NCBI RefSeq assembly: GCF_023169965.1
Contig: NZ_AP025592.1
Location: 186,001 to 250,000 of the forward strand
Length of the DNA stretch: 64,000 nt
Source: Anaeromyxobacter paludicola
GTDB lineage: Bacteria; Myxococcota; Myxococcia; Myxococcales; Anaeromyxobacteraceae
Direction: 5' to 3'
Positions within the stretch are counted from its first letter, which is position 1; each line of letters opens with the position of its first letter. Shown here one piece after another: positions 27,651 to 36,420 of the stretch. Made by a program: the position numbers and the translations under genes. The notes under the pieces are model-generated. The model saw nothing but the letters and a program-made list of their open reading frames with translations. It searched no databases and was not told where the DNA came from.

Positions 27651-29306
27651 GTGCCCGGCACCCCCGAGCGCTACGACGTGGTGGTCCTGGGCGGCGGCGC
27701 CAACGGCGCCGGCACGGCCCGCGACCTCGCCATGCGCGGCCTCTCGGTGCTGCTCCTCGAGAAGCGCGACTTCGGGGTCGGCGCGAGCGGCAACAGCTCG
27801 GGGATGATCCACGGCGGCATCCGCTACATGCTCTCCGACCGGCACGTGACCGAGCTCGCCTGCCGCGACTCGGGCTACATCCAGCGGATCGCGCCGCACC
27901 TGCTGTTCCGGATCCCCTTCCTCATGCCGCTCGCCGCGCGGGCCGAGGAGGCGACGCTGGTGGAGCGCGCCACCTGGTACGCCACCGAGGTCTACGTCGG
28001 GACCTACGACAAGTACCAGCCGCTCAAGCGCGGCAAGCCGTCGGTGCGGCTCTCGGCGGAGGAGACCTACGCGCTCGAGCCCTCGCTGCGCCCCGGGCTC
28101 GCCGGCGCGGTCACGCTCGACGAGTGGGGGATCGACGCCTTCCGGCTCTGCGCGCTCAACGCCCTCTCGGCGCGGCGCCACGGCGCGGTCGTCCGCACCT
28201 GGACGGCGGCCCGCGAGGTGCTGCGCGAGGGCGGCCGGGCGATGGGCGTCACCTGGCAGGACGCCCTCACCGGCGAGCGGGGCGAGGCGCGCGCGGCCGC
28301 GATCTACAACGCCACCGGCGCCTGGAGCCCCGCCTTCGCCCGCCGCCACGCCGGCGCCCGCGTCCCGATGCGGCCGGGCAAGGGGGTGCACCTCTCGCTC
28401 GACCGGCGCTTCTCCAACTACGGCGTCATCTGCAGCGCCGTGGACGGCCGGCAGATGTTCCTCATGCCGCACGAGACCGAGTCGATCATCGGCACCACCG
28501 ACGACGACTACTACGGCGATCCCGACGACCTCGAGGCTACCAACGACGAGGTGGAGTACCTGCTCGAGGGGGTGGAGTCGCTCGTCCCCGGCGTGCGCCG
28601 CGCCCGCGTGACCCGGGCCTGGTGCGGGCTGCGCACCACCATCCACGCCTACGGTCCCACCGAGGACGCGCTCTCGCGCGAGCACGCCTTCCACGATCAC
28701 GCCGCCGAGGGCGCGGCCGGGCTCCTCTCCATCTCCGGCGGGAAGCTCGCGAGCTACCGCGCCCAGTCGCAGGAGGCGGCGGACCGGCTGGTGGCGCTGG
28801 TGGGGAGGCCGGCGCGCCCGTGCCGCACGCACGAGGAGCCGCTCCCGGGCGGCGACGAGGTCCCGGACCCGGCGCGGCTCGCGGAGGAGTACGGGGTCGC
28901 GCCCGCCGCCGCGGCCCGCCTCGTCTACCGGCAGGGGAGCCGCGCGCGCGAGGTGCTGGCCCTCGTGCGCGACGACCCGCGGCTCGGGCTGGTGCTCTGC
29001 CGAGACGAGGCGATCCTGGCCGCCGAGGTGGTCCACTGCGTGCGCGAGGAGCAGGTGCGGCGGCTCCAGGACCTGCGGCGCCGCTGCCGCCTCGCCGTGG
29101 GCGGCTGCGCCGGGAGCGACTGCGCCCGGGTGGCGGCCCAGCTCGCCGGGCGCGAGCTCGGGTGGAGCGCCGACCAGGTCCGGGCCGAGCTCGCCGACCT
29201 GCTCGAGGCCGGCTGGCGCGAGCGGCGACCGGTGCTCGACGCCCACCAGCTCGTGCAGGAGGAGCTCCTGCGCGGCGTGCAGGCGGGGCTCGGGGTGGTC
29301 CGGTGA
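27651..29306 (+). CDS. glpA: Glycerol-3-phosphate dehydrogenase, FAD subunit (GlpA/GlpD type)
   Basis: 551-aa FAD enzyme oxidising sn-glycerol 3-phosphate to dihydroxyacetone phosphate and passing electrons to the membrane. The FAD Rossmann motif is DVVVLGGGANGAGTARDLA. SGNSSGMIHGGIRYM and SISGGKLASYR are conserved in the family. The C-terminal extension has several cysteines (LCRDE, HCVREEQ, RCRLAVGGCAGSDC), in the manner of the GlpA [2Fe-2S] tail. It overlaps glpB by a GTGA, which favours the anaerobic-type GlpAB complex over GlpD. No glpC is present downstream. The start GTG at 27651 follows a -10 box by 6 bases. Confidence 0.88.
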   Translation: MPGTPERYDVVVLGGGANGAGTARDLAMRGLSVLLLEKRDFGVGASGNSSGMIHGGIRYMLSDRHVTELACRDSGYIQRIAPHLLFRIPFLMPLAARAEEATLVERATWYATEVYVGTYDKYQPLKRGKPSVRLSAEETYALEPSLRPGLAGAVTLDEWGIDAFRLCALNALSARRHGAVVRTWTAAREVLREGGRAMGVTWQDALTGERGEARAAAIYNATGAWSPAFARRHAGARVPMRPGKGVHLSLDRRFSNYGVICSAVDGRQMFLMPHETESIIGTTDDDYYGDPDDLEATNDEVEYLLEGVESLVPGVRRARVTRAWCGLRTTIHAYGPTEDALSREHAFHDHAAEGAAGLLSISGGKLASYRAQSQEAADRLVALVGRPARPCRTHEEPLPGGDEVPDPARLAEEYGVAPAAAARLVYRQGSRAREVLALVRDDPRLGLVLCRDEAILAAEVVHCVREEQVRRLQDLRRRCRLAVGGCAGSDCARVAAQLAGRELGWSADQVRAELADLLEAGWRERRPVLDAHQLVQEELLRGVQAGLGVVR

Positions 29307-30643
29307 GCCCGGGCGAGCCCGCGCCACCGCTCGACGTCCTGGTGCTCGGCGGGGGGCTGGCGGGGGCGGTGGCCGCGCTGGCCGCGCGCGAGCGCGGGGC
29401 GCGGGTGGCCCTGGTGCGGCGCAGCCCCGGCGCGAGCGCCCTCTCCTCGGGCGCGGTGGGGGTGGCCTGGGACGCCGACGCCCTCCCGGGCGATCCGCTC
29501 CGCGCCCGCCGCGGCTGGCTCGAGTCGGCGCGGCGGCTGGGGGCGCGCCGGCCGGAGCACCCCTACGCCGTGGTCGGGGAGGGGCTCCGCGAGCTCCCGG
29601 CGGCGCTGGCGTTCGCGGCGAGCGAGCTCGAGGCGCTCCTCGCGCCGCCGCTCGAGCGGAACCGCTTCCTCGCCACCGCCCACGGCGCCGCGCTGGGCGC
29701 CGCGCTCTGCCAGCGCTCGATGGCCGCGGGCGACCTGCTCGAGGTGCGCGGCCGGCTCGCCGTGGCCGGCTTCCGCGGCCACCTCGGCTGGGACGCCCGG
29801 CTCGTCGCCGGCGGGCTCGCGCGCTACGCGCCGCTCGGCGGGCCCGAGCCGGTCGCGGTGGAGCTCGACCTGTTCGCCGGGCCGGGGGAGGGGCTCCTGC
29901 GCCCGCACGAGCTGGCGCGGGCGCTCGAGCCGCCCGGGGCCGCGGAGGAGGCCGGCCGCCGGCTGCGCGAGGCGCTCCCCGCCGGCGCGGCCGCCGCGCT
30001 CCTCCCGCCGGTGCTCGGGCTGCGGCTCGAGGCGCGCGTGCCCGAGCGGCTCTCGGCGGCGGCGGGCCTGCCGGTGGCCGAGCTCCTGGGCGACGTCCCG
30101 AGCGTCCCCGGGCTCCGGCTGCAGGACGCGATGGAGCGGCGGCTGCGGCAGGCCGGGGTCGAGCTGGTGGAGGGGCCGGTGGAGCGCGCCGAGGCGCCGG
30201 GGCTCGCGCTCCTCGCCGGCGGGCGCGAGCTCGTCGCGGGGGCCTGGGTGCTCGCGACCGGCCGCTACACCGGCGGCGGCGTGGCCCGGCGCGGCCGCCT
30301 GCTCGAGCCGGTGCTGGGGCTCCCGGTGCACGCCGGCGGCGAGGATCCGGCCGGGCCGCGGCTCCACGCCCGCCCCCCCGCGGCGCTCACGCGCGCCGGC
30401 TGCTTCGAGCCGCAGCCGCTCCTCGCGGCCGGGCTGCGGGTGGATCCGGAGCTGCGGCCGCTCGGCGAGGACGGGCGGCCGTTCCACCCGCGCCTCTTCG
30501 CGGCCGGCGGCGTGCTCGGGGGGCACGAGCCGGCGCAGGACGGGACCGGGCTCGGGGTGGCGATCCTGACGGGCTACGTCGCGGGGCGGGGCGCTGCCTT
30601 CACCAGCCTGCGATGCGCCGGCAGCGGGTTCGCCTCGAGGTAG
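29303..30643 (+). CDS. glpB: Glycerol-3-phosphate dehydrogenase subunit B (GlpB-like)
   Basis: 446-aa flavoprotein matching the GlpB subunit. It has an N-terminal dinucleotide-binding motif (DVLVLGGGLAGAVAALAARERG), an ALSSGAVGVAW segment where the family has a Ser-Gly stretch, and a C-terminal FAD-contact region (LFAAGGVLGGHEPAQDGTGLGVAILTGYVAG). In the three-subunit enzyme, GlpB links GlpA to the membrane [4Fe-4S] subunit GlpC. No glpC is seen here, so electrons may leave through an unlinked partner. Its last 70 bases overlap the end of the convergent glycosyltransferase gene. Confidence 0.82.
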   Translation: MSPGEPAPPLDVLVLGGGLAGAVAALAARERGARVALVRRSPGASALSSGAVGVAWDADALPGDPLRARRGWLESARRLGARRPEHPYAVVGEGLRELPAALAFAASELEALLAPPLERNRFLATAHGAALGAALCQRSMAAGDLLEVRGRLAVAGFRGHLGWDARLVAGGLARYAPLGGPEPVAVELDLFAGPGEGLLRPHELARALEPPGAAEEAGRRLREALPAGAAAALLPPVLGLRLEARVPERLSAAAGLPVAELLGDVPSVPGLRLQDAMERRLRQAGVELVEGPVERAEAPGLALLAGGRELVAGAWVLATGRYTGGGVARRGRLLEPVLGLPVHAGGEDPAGPRLHARPPAALTRAGCFEPQPLLAAGLRVDPELRPLGEDGRPFHPRLFAAGGVLGGHEPAQDGTGLGVAILTGYVAGRGAAFTSLRCAGSGFASR

Positions 30644-31374
30644 CGGCGCGCCTCGTCCACGGCGGCCTGCGGGAAGAAGCGCGGGTGGTTCAGGATCACC
30701 CGGCAGTAGAGCGGGACGTGGTTCCGCATCGCTCCGGAGACCATGCTCGACTGCTTCACGCGGTAGAAGAAGAGCGGCTCGGGGACGTGCACCGCCTTCA
30801 TGCCGCGCTCGATGCAGCCGACCCAGAAGTCGTAGTCCTCGTACCCGAACACCATGTTCGGGTTGTAGCCGCCGAGGGTCTCCCAGACCTCTCGCCGGAA
30901 GAGCGAGGTGCAGACCGCCACGTTGCGGCGGCGCAGCGTGTCCTCGTCCCAGGGGCCCATCTTCCAGATGCCGCTCTCGGCGCCGAAGCGGACCACGTCC
31001 ACGAACGCGACCGAGCAGTCGGGGTTGGCCTCCAGCGCGCCGACCGTCTTCTCGAGGAAGGTGGCGTCGATGGCGTCGTCGGCGTCGAGCGGCAGGACGT
31101 AGCGGCCGCGGGCCATCCGGATGCCGGCGTTTCGCGCCTCGGCCAGCCCGGCGTTCTCCTGCCGGAGGAGGGAGATGCGGCACGCCGGGAAGCGGGCCGC
31201 GAGGGAGCGCGCCACCGCGGCGCTCTCGTCCGGGCTGCCGTCGTCCACCACGATCACCTCGTGGTCGGCGAACGTCTGGCCGAGGACGCTCATCACCGCG
31301 AGCTCGAGGTACTGTGCCTGCTGGTAGCAGGGGATGACGACCGAGACCGCCGGGGCGCGAGCCGTGTCCGCCAT
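30574..31374 (-). CDS. Glycosyltransferase family 2
   Basis: 266-aa GT-A enzyme: VSVVIPCYQQAQYLELAV, VIVVDDGSPDES, the LPLDADD metal-binding motif, GGYNPNMVFGYEDYDFWV with the catalytic-loop acidic residues, and a C-terminal helical tail. It likely adds one sugar to a surface glycan. It is encoded 6 bases downstream of the larger multi-domain glycosyltransferase on the same strand. The second half (YEDYDFW, RVKxSSMV...M+NH) closely resembles domain 1 of that neighbour, so the two probably arose by duplication. ATG at 31374 is in a normal context. Confidence 0.9.
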   Translation of the reverse strand: MADTARAPAVSVVIPCYQQAQYLELAVMSVLGQTFADHEVIVVDDGSPDESAAVARSLAARFPACRISLLRQENAGLAEARNAGIRMARGRYVLPLDADDAIDATFLEKTVGALEANPDCSVAFVDVVRFGAESGIWKMGPWDEDTLRRRNVAVCTSLFRREVWETLGGYNPNMVFGYEDYDFWVGCIERGMKAVHVPEPLFFYRVKQSSMVSGAMRNHVPLYCRVILNHPRFFPQAAVDEARRYLEANPLPAHRRLVKAAPRPAT

Positions 31375-31380
31375 GACGGC

Positions 31381-33540
31381 CTAGCTCCCCGCCACCAGCA
31401 CGCGCTCGCCGCGGGCCTTGAGGGCCAGGTCGAGCGCGACCGGGCTCACGTCGAGGAAGACCTCGGGGGAGCTGCGGGCGATGTCGGCGAGGACGTCGGA
31501 GCGGCCGGCCGCGCAGAGCCCCAGCTCCGGGATCTGGACCGCGATGGCGGCGTACTCGGCCTGCTGCTCGAGCAGCGCCGTCAGCTCGTCGAGGAACCCG
31601 GGCGGCGGGCTCACCCGGGCAGGCAACAGCACCGCCCACGCCCGCGAGCACTCGAGCATGCCGGAGCGGACCGCGCCGGCGAGCCCCGCCTCCGACCGGG
31701 CCGGCACGACGCGCAGCCGCTCCGGACGCTCGGTGGCGAGCAGATCGGCGAACTGGCGGGTGCCGTCCTCGGACGCGGCGTCGGCCAGGATGAGCTCGTC
31801 GTCGGGGGCGAGCTCGGCCCAGGTCTCCTCCACGCAGCGGGCCACCGTGGTGAGCGAGTTCGCGGTCGGGATGATCACCGACAGCGGTGGCCTGCCCGGG
31901 CGCGCGGGGCGCGAGGGGGCGCCGCGCACGCCGTCCACGTCGGCGAGGGGCGCGCGTCCGAGCCAACGGCGGTTCAGGAGCGAGAGGTTGCGGGTTCCGG
32001 GGTCGGCCGCCTGGGCGGCGTGGCGGATCACGGCGCTCTCGCCCGAGATGAGCACCACCTTGCCGGCAGCGCGGGCGCGCAGGCAGAGGTCCACGTCCTC
32101 GCAGCCGTCCCAGAACTGGTCGTCGAAGCCACCCAGCGAGCGGAAGAGGTCGGCGCGCACCAGCATGGCCTCGTCCGACACCGCCGGGACCTCCAGCACG
32201 GCGCCGCCCCGGTCGCCGAGCGCCACCGGGGTGAGCGGGAAGGGCTTGGCGTAGGCGAGCGCGCAGCCGTTGAAGACCACCGCCCCATCCTGCGCGAGCA
32301 GCACGGCGCCCGCCACGCCCACCGTCTCGTTCCCATCGAGGAGCGAGACCAGCGGGGAGAGCCAGCCGACCCGCGGCTCGACCCCGCCCTGCAGGAAGGC
32401 GAGGTGGCGGCCCGTCGCGACCGAGGAGCCCAGGTTGAAGGCGCGGGCGCGTCCCTGGGCCGCCTCGCAGCGGACCACCCGGACGTTCTCGAGCCTCGGC
32501 AGGGCGAGGCGGCTCGCGTCGGTGCTGCCGTTGTCCACCACGATGATCTCGACGCCGACGCCGCCGTGGTCCTCGAGCAGCGCCATGAGCGTCCGGAAGG
32601 TCTGTTCCCAGGGCCCGTTCGCGGCCACGACGAGGGAGACGGCGGGGGGCGGGGCGGCGCGGTGCACAGGGTTCACGGAGGCCTCGGGGGAGGGCGGGGC
32701 GGGGGTGGTGGGGGTGGGACGGGAGCCTTCGGCCGGGCCGGGCTCCTCGAGGAGCGCCCGGGCGCGCCGGGCGGTGGCGGGGTCGCCGCCGCTGGCGGCC
32801 TCGCGCTCCAGCGCCGCGGCGCCGGCGGCGAGCCGGGCGCGGGCGGCGGCCAGCTCCTCGGGGTCGTAGAGCGCCGGGTGGTTCAGCATCAGCCGGGAGC
32901 AGAGGAGCGCGTGGTGCTTCATGGCGGTGGTGACGGCGCTCTCCGCCTTCACCCGATAGCGGAGCACCGGCTCGGGGATCCGCCGGGCGCGGGCCCCGGC
33001 CTCGGCGCAGGCGAGCCAGAAGTCCCAGTCCTCGTAGCCGAGCGACATGTTGCGCTGGTAGCCGCCGGCGCGGGCCCAGAGCTCCCTGCGGTAGAGCGAG
33101 CAGTAGGGAAGCTGGTTGCCGCGCGAGAGGGCGCCCAGCTCGAAGGTGCCGGCGCGCAGGAGCCCCTCGCGCCCGCCGAACTGGAGGACGTCCCCGTAGG
33201 CGATGGCGCACTCCGGGCTCTCTTCGAGCGCGGTGACCAGCCTGGCGAGGACGTCCGGGAGGAGCTCGTCGTCGGCGTCGAGGAAGAGGAGCAGCTCGCC
33301 CCGCGCGGCGCGGGCGCCGGCGTCGAGCGCACCCGAGAGCCCGCGGTTCTCCTGCGAGACGAGCCGGATGGCGCGGCCGGGGTGGGCGCTCGCGAGCGCC
33401 GCGGCGACCTCGCGGGTGTCGTCCGGGCTGCCGTCGTCCACGATCACGATCTCGTGGTCCCGGAAGGACTGGCGGAGCACGCTCTCGACCGCGCCGCCCA
33501 GGTACTCGGCCTGCCGGTAGCAGCGGATGGCGACCGTCAC
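31381..33540 (-). CDS. Multi-module family 2 glycosyltransferase (one intact, two apparently degenerate GT-A modules)
   Basis: 719 aa or more. Module 1 (about residues 1-230) is intact: VTVAIRCYRQAEYLGGAV, IVDDGSPDDT, LFLDADDE, LGYEDWDFWLAC. Module 2 (about 300-530) has VSLVVAANG, IIVVDNGSTDAS and a normal GCEDVDLCLRA, but FLQGGVEP stands where the DxD metal motif should be. Module 3 (about 545-719) begins LSVIIPTANSLTTVARC and has LLPARVSPPPG in place of DxD. So probably only module 1 is catalytic and the others bind the acceptor or glycan. The start is uncertain: GTG 33540 begins exactly at the domain, while in-frame CTG 33594 (with AGGAG) and GTG 33654 would lengthen it. Confidence 0.82.
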   Translation of the reverse strand: MTVAIRCYRQAEYLGGAVESVLRQSFRDHEIVIVDDGSPDDTREVAAALASAHPGRAIRLVSQENRGLSGALDAGARAARGELLLFLDADDELLPDVLARLVTALEESPECAIAYGDVLQFGGREGLLRAGTFELGALSRGNQLPYCSLYRRELWARAGGYQRNMSLGYEDWDFWLACAEAGARARRIPEPVLRYRVKAESAVTTAMKHHALLCSRLMLNHPALYDPEELAAARARLAAGAAALEREAASGGDPATARRARALLEEPGPAEGSRPTPTTPAPPSPEASVNPVHRAAPPPAVSLVVAANGPWEQTFRTLMALLEDHGGVGVEIIVVDNGSTDASRLALPRLENVRVVRCEAAQGRARAFNLGSSVATGRHLAFLQGGVEPRVGWLSPLVSLLDGNETVGVAGAVLLAQDGAVVFNGCALAYAKPFPLTPVALGDRGGAVLEVPAVSDEAMLVRADLFRSLGGFDDQFWDGCEDVDLCLRARAAGKVVLISGESAVIRHAAQAADPGTRNLSLLNRRWLGRAPLADVDGVRGAPSRPARPGRPPLSVIIPTANSLTTVARCVEETWAELAPDDELILADAASEDGTRQFADLLATERPERLRVVPARSEAGLAGAVRSGMLECSRAWAVLLPARVSPPPGFLDELTALLEQQAEYAAIAVQIPELGLCAAGRSDVLADIARSSPEVFLDVSPVALDLALKARGERVLVAGS

Positions 33541-33867
33541 CTTCGGCGGCCCGGGGGCGCGCTCCGGGGCGCTGGCGATGGGATGGGGGGACAGAGAGCT
33601 CTCCTGGCGTGGTCGATGGTCCGTGGCCCGCAGGCGGTGCAGCGTGCGTGCCACCCCGAAGGGCCGCCGTTCCAGGGCTTGCGCGCGCCGCGGCGGCCTT
33701 CCGGCGCGCCAACGCGTTGACGATGGCGGCCGCGCCTGCGCCAGAAGCCTGTCAATCGCAGGCCGACTGGCACGGGAAGCGGCCCGGGCCGCGCCGCGCC
33801 GGGGTGGCATGTGCGGTGCACTCTCTGAAGCGCCCGCCCGAGCGCGGGCCAGGGGAGCAGCGCCCGC
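33541..33867. other. Divergent intergenic region in the glycan locus
   Basis: About 330 bases between two divergent glycosyltransferase genes. No convincing gene is seen. It contains TTGACA on the minus strand (complement of 33750-33755) and TTGACG on the plus strand (33717-33722), neither with a good -10 at proper spacing, and an 8-base inverted repeat (33662-33669 with 33691-33698). Part may encode a longer N-terminus of the leftward gene. Confidence 0.4.
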
Positions 33868-35430
33868 ATGCACTTCGCCTTCGTCTGCCACGAGTATCCG
33901 CCGGTCGTCGGCGCCGGGTTCGGCCCGGCGGTCCAGGCGCTGGCCCAGGCGCTCGTCGGCGCCGGCCATCGCGCCAGCGTGGTCGGCTTCGCAGGGGCCG
34001 ACGCCCTCGCCTCGGATCGCGGGGTGGCGGTCTACCGGTTCCGGCCGCCCGGCACGGGGGAGGGGCAGGGAGACTTCGCCCGCCGCGTGCTGCGCAACCT
34101 CCTGCTCCAGGTCCACGCGCTCGATCCGGTCGAGGCCGTGGCCTGGCCGGGCTGCGAGGAGTGGTTCCTGGAGCCGATCCCGGGCGTCCGCGACGTGCTC
34201 GTCCCCCGCGCGAGCCGTCCCAGCGCCTTCGAGGTGGTGGAGACGGTCGCCGCCCGGCTGCTGGGAGCGGAGCCTCCGCCCCCGCAGCGGGCCCGCGGGC
34301 GCGCCGGGCTCAACGTCGCCCTCGCCATGCCCTACCTCGTGACGGGCGGCTCCGATCACCTGATGCAGCAGGTCTTCGCCGACCGCGCGCGCCGCGACGC
34401 CGGCCTGCTGGTCTTCTCGACCCAGGGCGCGCCGGAGGCGATGGGGACCTCGGCCCCGGGCTACGCCCGCATCACCCCCGACGTCTTCGAGCTCGCCAGG
34501 ATTCTGCCCGCGGCCTCCCACCCCGACGCCATCCTGGAGCTGCTCCGGAGCCGCCGGACCGACGTGCTGATGGTGGTCGGCTCTCGGCGCACCTACGAGC
34601 TGCTCCCCCGGATCAAGGCGGAGCTCCCGCAGATGAAGGTCGTGGACCACCTCTACAACCCGGTCGGCCACCTCGTGAGCAACCGGCAGTTCGCGCGCTA
34701 CATCGACTTCCACATCGCCGCCAACGAGGAGGTGCGGCGCGCGCTCCTGCAGGGCGGCGAGCGGGCCGAGCGGATCCAGGTGGTCCACCACGGCATCGAC
34801 ACCGCCGGCCACGACCCGGACGCGATCCCGCGGCGCGACGACCTGCCGGGGCTCGCCACCCGGCCCGGGGAGCAGGTGGTCCTGTTCGCGGGGCGCCTCT
34901 CCGAGGAGAAGGGCTGCCTGCGCTTCCTCGAGATCGCGCACCGGCTGCGGGGCCGCGGCGGGGTCCGCTTCGCCATGACCGGCGACGGCCCGCTGCGGCA
35001 AGCGGTCGAGGCGCGCGCGGCCGAGCTCGGCCTCGGCGCGACCGTGGCGCGGCTCGGCTTCGTGGACGACCCCCGCCCCTACCTCCGCCGCGCCGACGTG
35101 GTGGTGATCCCCTCCGACGTCGACGGGCTCCCGCTCGTCTGCCTGGAGGCGCTCGCCCTCGGGACGCCGGTGGTCGCCTCGGCGATCGGCGCGCTGCCGG
35201 AGGTGATCGCGCCGGGCGTGAACGGGGCGGTGGTCGCCCCCGCCGACGTGGACGGCTTCGCGCGGGCCATCGACGCGATCCTCTCGGCCGCGCCCGACCC
35301 CGAGCGGGCGCGGCGCTGCCGCGCCGACGTGGTGGCCCGCTTCGGGATCGAGGCGGTCCGCGAGCGGTACTGGGCTATATTTCACGGGCTCGCCGGCGCG
35401 CGAGCCGGAGCGACCGAGGTGCTGACTTGA
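33868..35430 (+). CDS. Glycosyltransferase family 4 (GT-B) with an extra N-terminal domain
   Basis: 520-aa retaining-type GT-B enzyme. The C-terminal donor domain is standard: LFAGRLSEEKGCLRFLEIA, MTGDGPLR, LGFVDDPRPYLRRADVVVIPSDVDGLPLVCLEALALGTPVV with the conserved glutamates. Two Rossmann-like segments precede it: residues 1-140 start like a normal family 4 acceptor domain (FAFVCHEYPPVVGAGFGP), and a second starts near residue 148 (LNVALAMPYLVTGGSDHLMQQ). The second is the one continuous with the catalytic domain (VVDHLYNPVG, HHGIDT). Usual length is 350-420 aa. The stop overlaps the TTG of the following epimerase gene. Confidence 0.85.
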   Translation: MHFAFVCHEYPPVVGAGFGPAVQALAQALVGAGHRASVVGFAGADALASDRGVAVYRFRPPGTGEGQGDFARRVLRNLLLQVHALDPVEAVAWPGCEEWFLEPIPGVRDVLVPRASRPSAFEVVETVAARLLGAEPPPPQRARGRAGLNVALAMPYLVTGGSDHLMQQVFADRARRDAGLLVFSTQGAPEAMGTSAPGYARITPDVFELARILPAASHPDAILELLRSRRTDVLMVVGSRRTYELLPRIKAELPQMKVVDHLYNPVGHLVSNRQFARYIDFHIAANEEVRRALLQGGERAERIQVVHHGIDTAGHDPDAIPRRDDLPGLATRPGEQVVLFAGRLSEEKGCLRFLEIAHRLRGRGGVRFAMTGDGPLRQAVEARAAELGLGATVARLGFVDDPRPYLRRADVVVIPSDVDGLPLVCLEALALGTPVVASAIGALPEVIAPGVNGAVVAPADVDGFARAIDAILSAAPDPERARRCRADVVARFGIEAVRERYWAIFHGLAGARAGATEVLT

Positions 35431-36416
35431 GAGTCCAGGGAGCGAAGGTCCTCGTCACCGGGGCGGGCGGCTTCATCGGGAGCCATCTCGTCGAGCTGCT
35501 GGTGCGGCGGGGGGCGAAGGTGCGCGCGATGGTGCACTACGACGCGCGCGCCGATCAGTCGAACCTCGAGCTGGTCTCCCCAGAGGTGCGGGGGGCCTTC
35601 GAGGTGGTCTCGGGCAACGTGGAGGACCCGTACTTCGTCGCCTCGGCGGTGAAGGGGCAGGAGGCGGTGTTCCACCTGGCGGCGCTGATCGCCATCCCGT
35701 ACTCGTACCTGGCGCCGGCGAGCTTCGTGGCGACCAACGTGCAGGGCACGCTCAACGTCCTCGAGGCGTGCCGCACGCAGGGGGTGTCCCGGCTGGTGCA
35801 CACCTCCACCTCGGAGACCTACGGCACCGCGCTCTACACCCCGATCGACGAGCAGCACCCGCTGCAGGGCCAGTCGCCGTACTCGGCGAGCAAGATCGGC
35901 GCGGACAAGCTGGCGGAGAGCTACCACCTGTCCTTCGGGCTGCCGGTGGCGACCGTGCGGCCCTTCAACACCTACGGGCCGCGCCAGTCGGCGCGGGCGG
36001 TGATCCCGACCATCATCGCGCAGGCCCTGGCGTCTCCGGCGATCCGGCTCGGCTCGCTGACGCCGGTGAGGGACCTCAACTACGTGCTCGACACCGTGGC
36101 CGGCTTCGTCGCGGTGGCCGAGAGCGACGCGGCGGTGGGGCAGGTGGTGAACGTCGGGAGCGGCTCGGCGGTGACCATCGGCGAGCTGGCGGCGCTGATC
36201 CTGCGCATCATGGGGATCGAGAAGGAGATCGTGGTCGACCAGGCGCGGGTGCGCCCCGAGAAGAGCGAGGTCATGGCGCTGCTCGCCGACCGGCGCAAGG
36301 CGGAGGCGCTGACCGGCTGGACGCCACGCTACACCCTGGAACAGGGACTGCGGGAGACGGTGGAGTTCGTCCGCGCGCACCTCGATCGCTTCAAGCCCGA
36401 CGTCTACAACCGGTGA
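35427..36416 (+). CDS. NAD-dependent sugar-nucleotide epimerase/4,6-dehydratase (LegB-like)
   Basis: 329-aa extended SDR. The NAD motif is VLVTGAGGFIGSHLVELLV; the catalytic set is STSETYG and YSASKIGADKLAES (Tyr-xxx-Lys), with RPFNTYGPRQSARAVIPT typical of the LegB/GDP- or UDP-HexNAc 4,6-dehydratase branch. It would make a 4-keto-6-deoxy sugar nucleotide, the usual substrate of a DegT aminotransferase such as the one at 40.4 kb. TTG start inside a TTGA overlap with the preceding stop. Followed after 4 bases by a sugar nucleotidyltransferase. The sugar identity (UDP-GlcNAc, GDP-GlcNAc or dTDP-Glc) cannot be fixed from sequence alone. Confidence 0.85.
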   Translation: MRVQGAKVLVTGAGGFIGSHLVELLVRRGAKVRAMVHYDARADQSNLELVSPEVRGAFEVVSGNVEDPYFVASAVKGQEAVFHLAALIAIPYSYLAPASFVATNVQGTLNVLEACRTQGVSRLVHTSTSETYGTALYTPIDEQHPLQGQSPYSASKIGADKLAESYHLSFGLPVATVRPFNTYGPRQSARAVIPTIIAQALASPAIRLGSLTPVRDLNYVLDTVAGFVAVAESDAAVGQVVNVGSGSAVTIGELAALILRIMGIEKEIVVDQARVRPEKSEVMALLADRRKAEALTGWTPRYTLEQGLRETVEFVRAHLDRFKPDVYNR

Positions 36417-36420
36417 CCTC

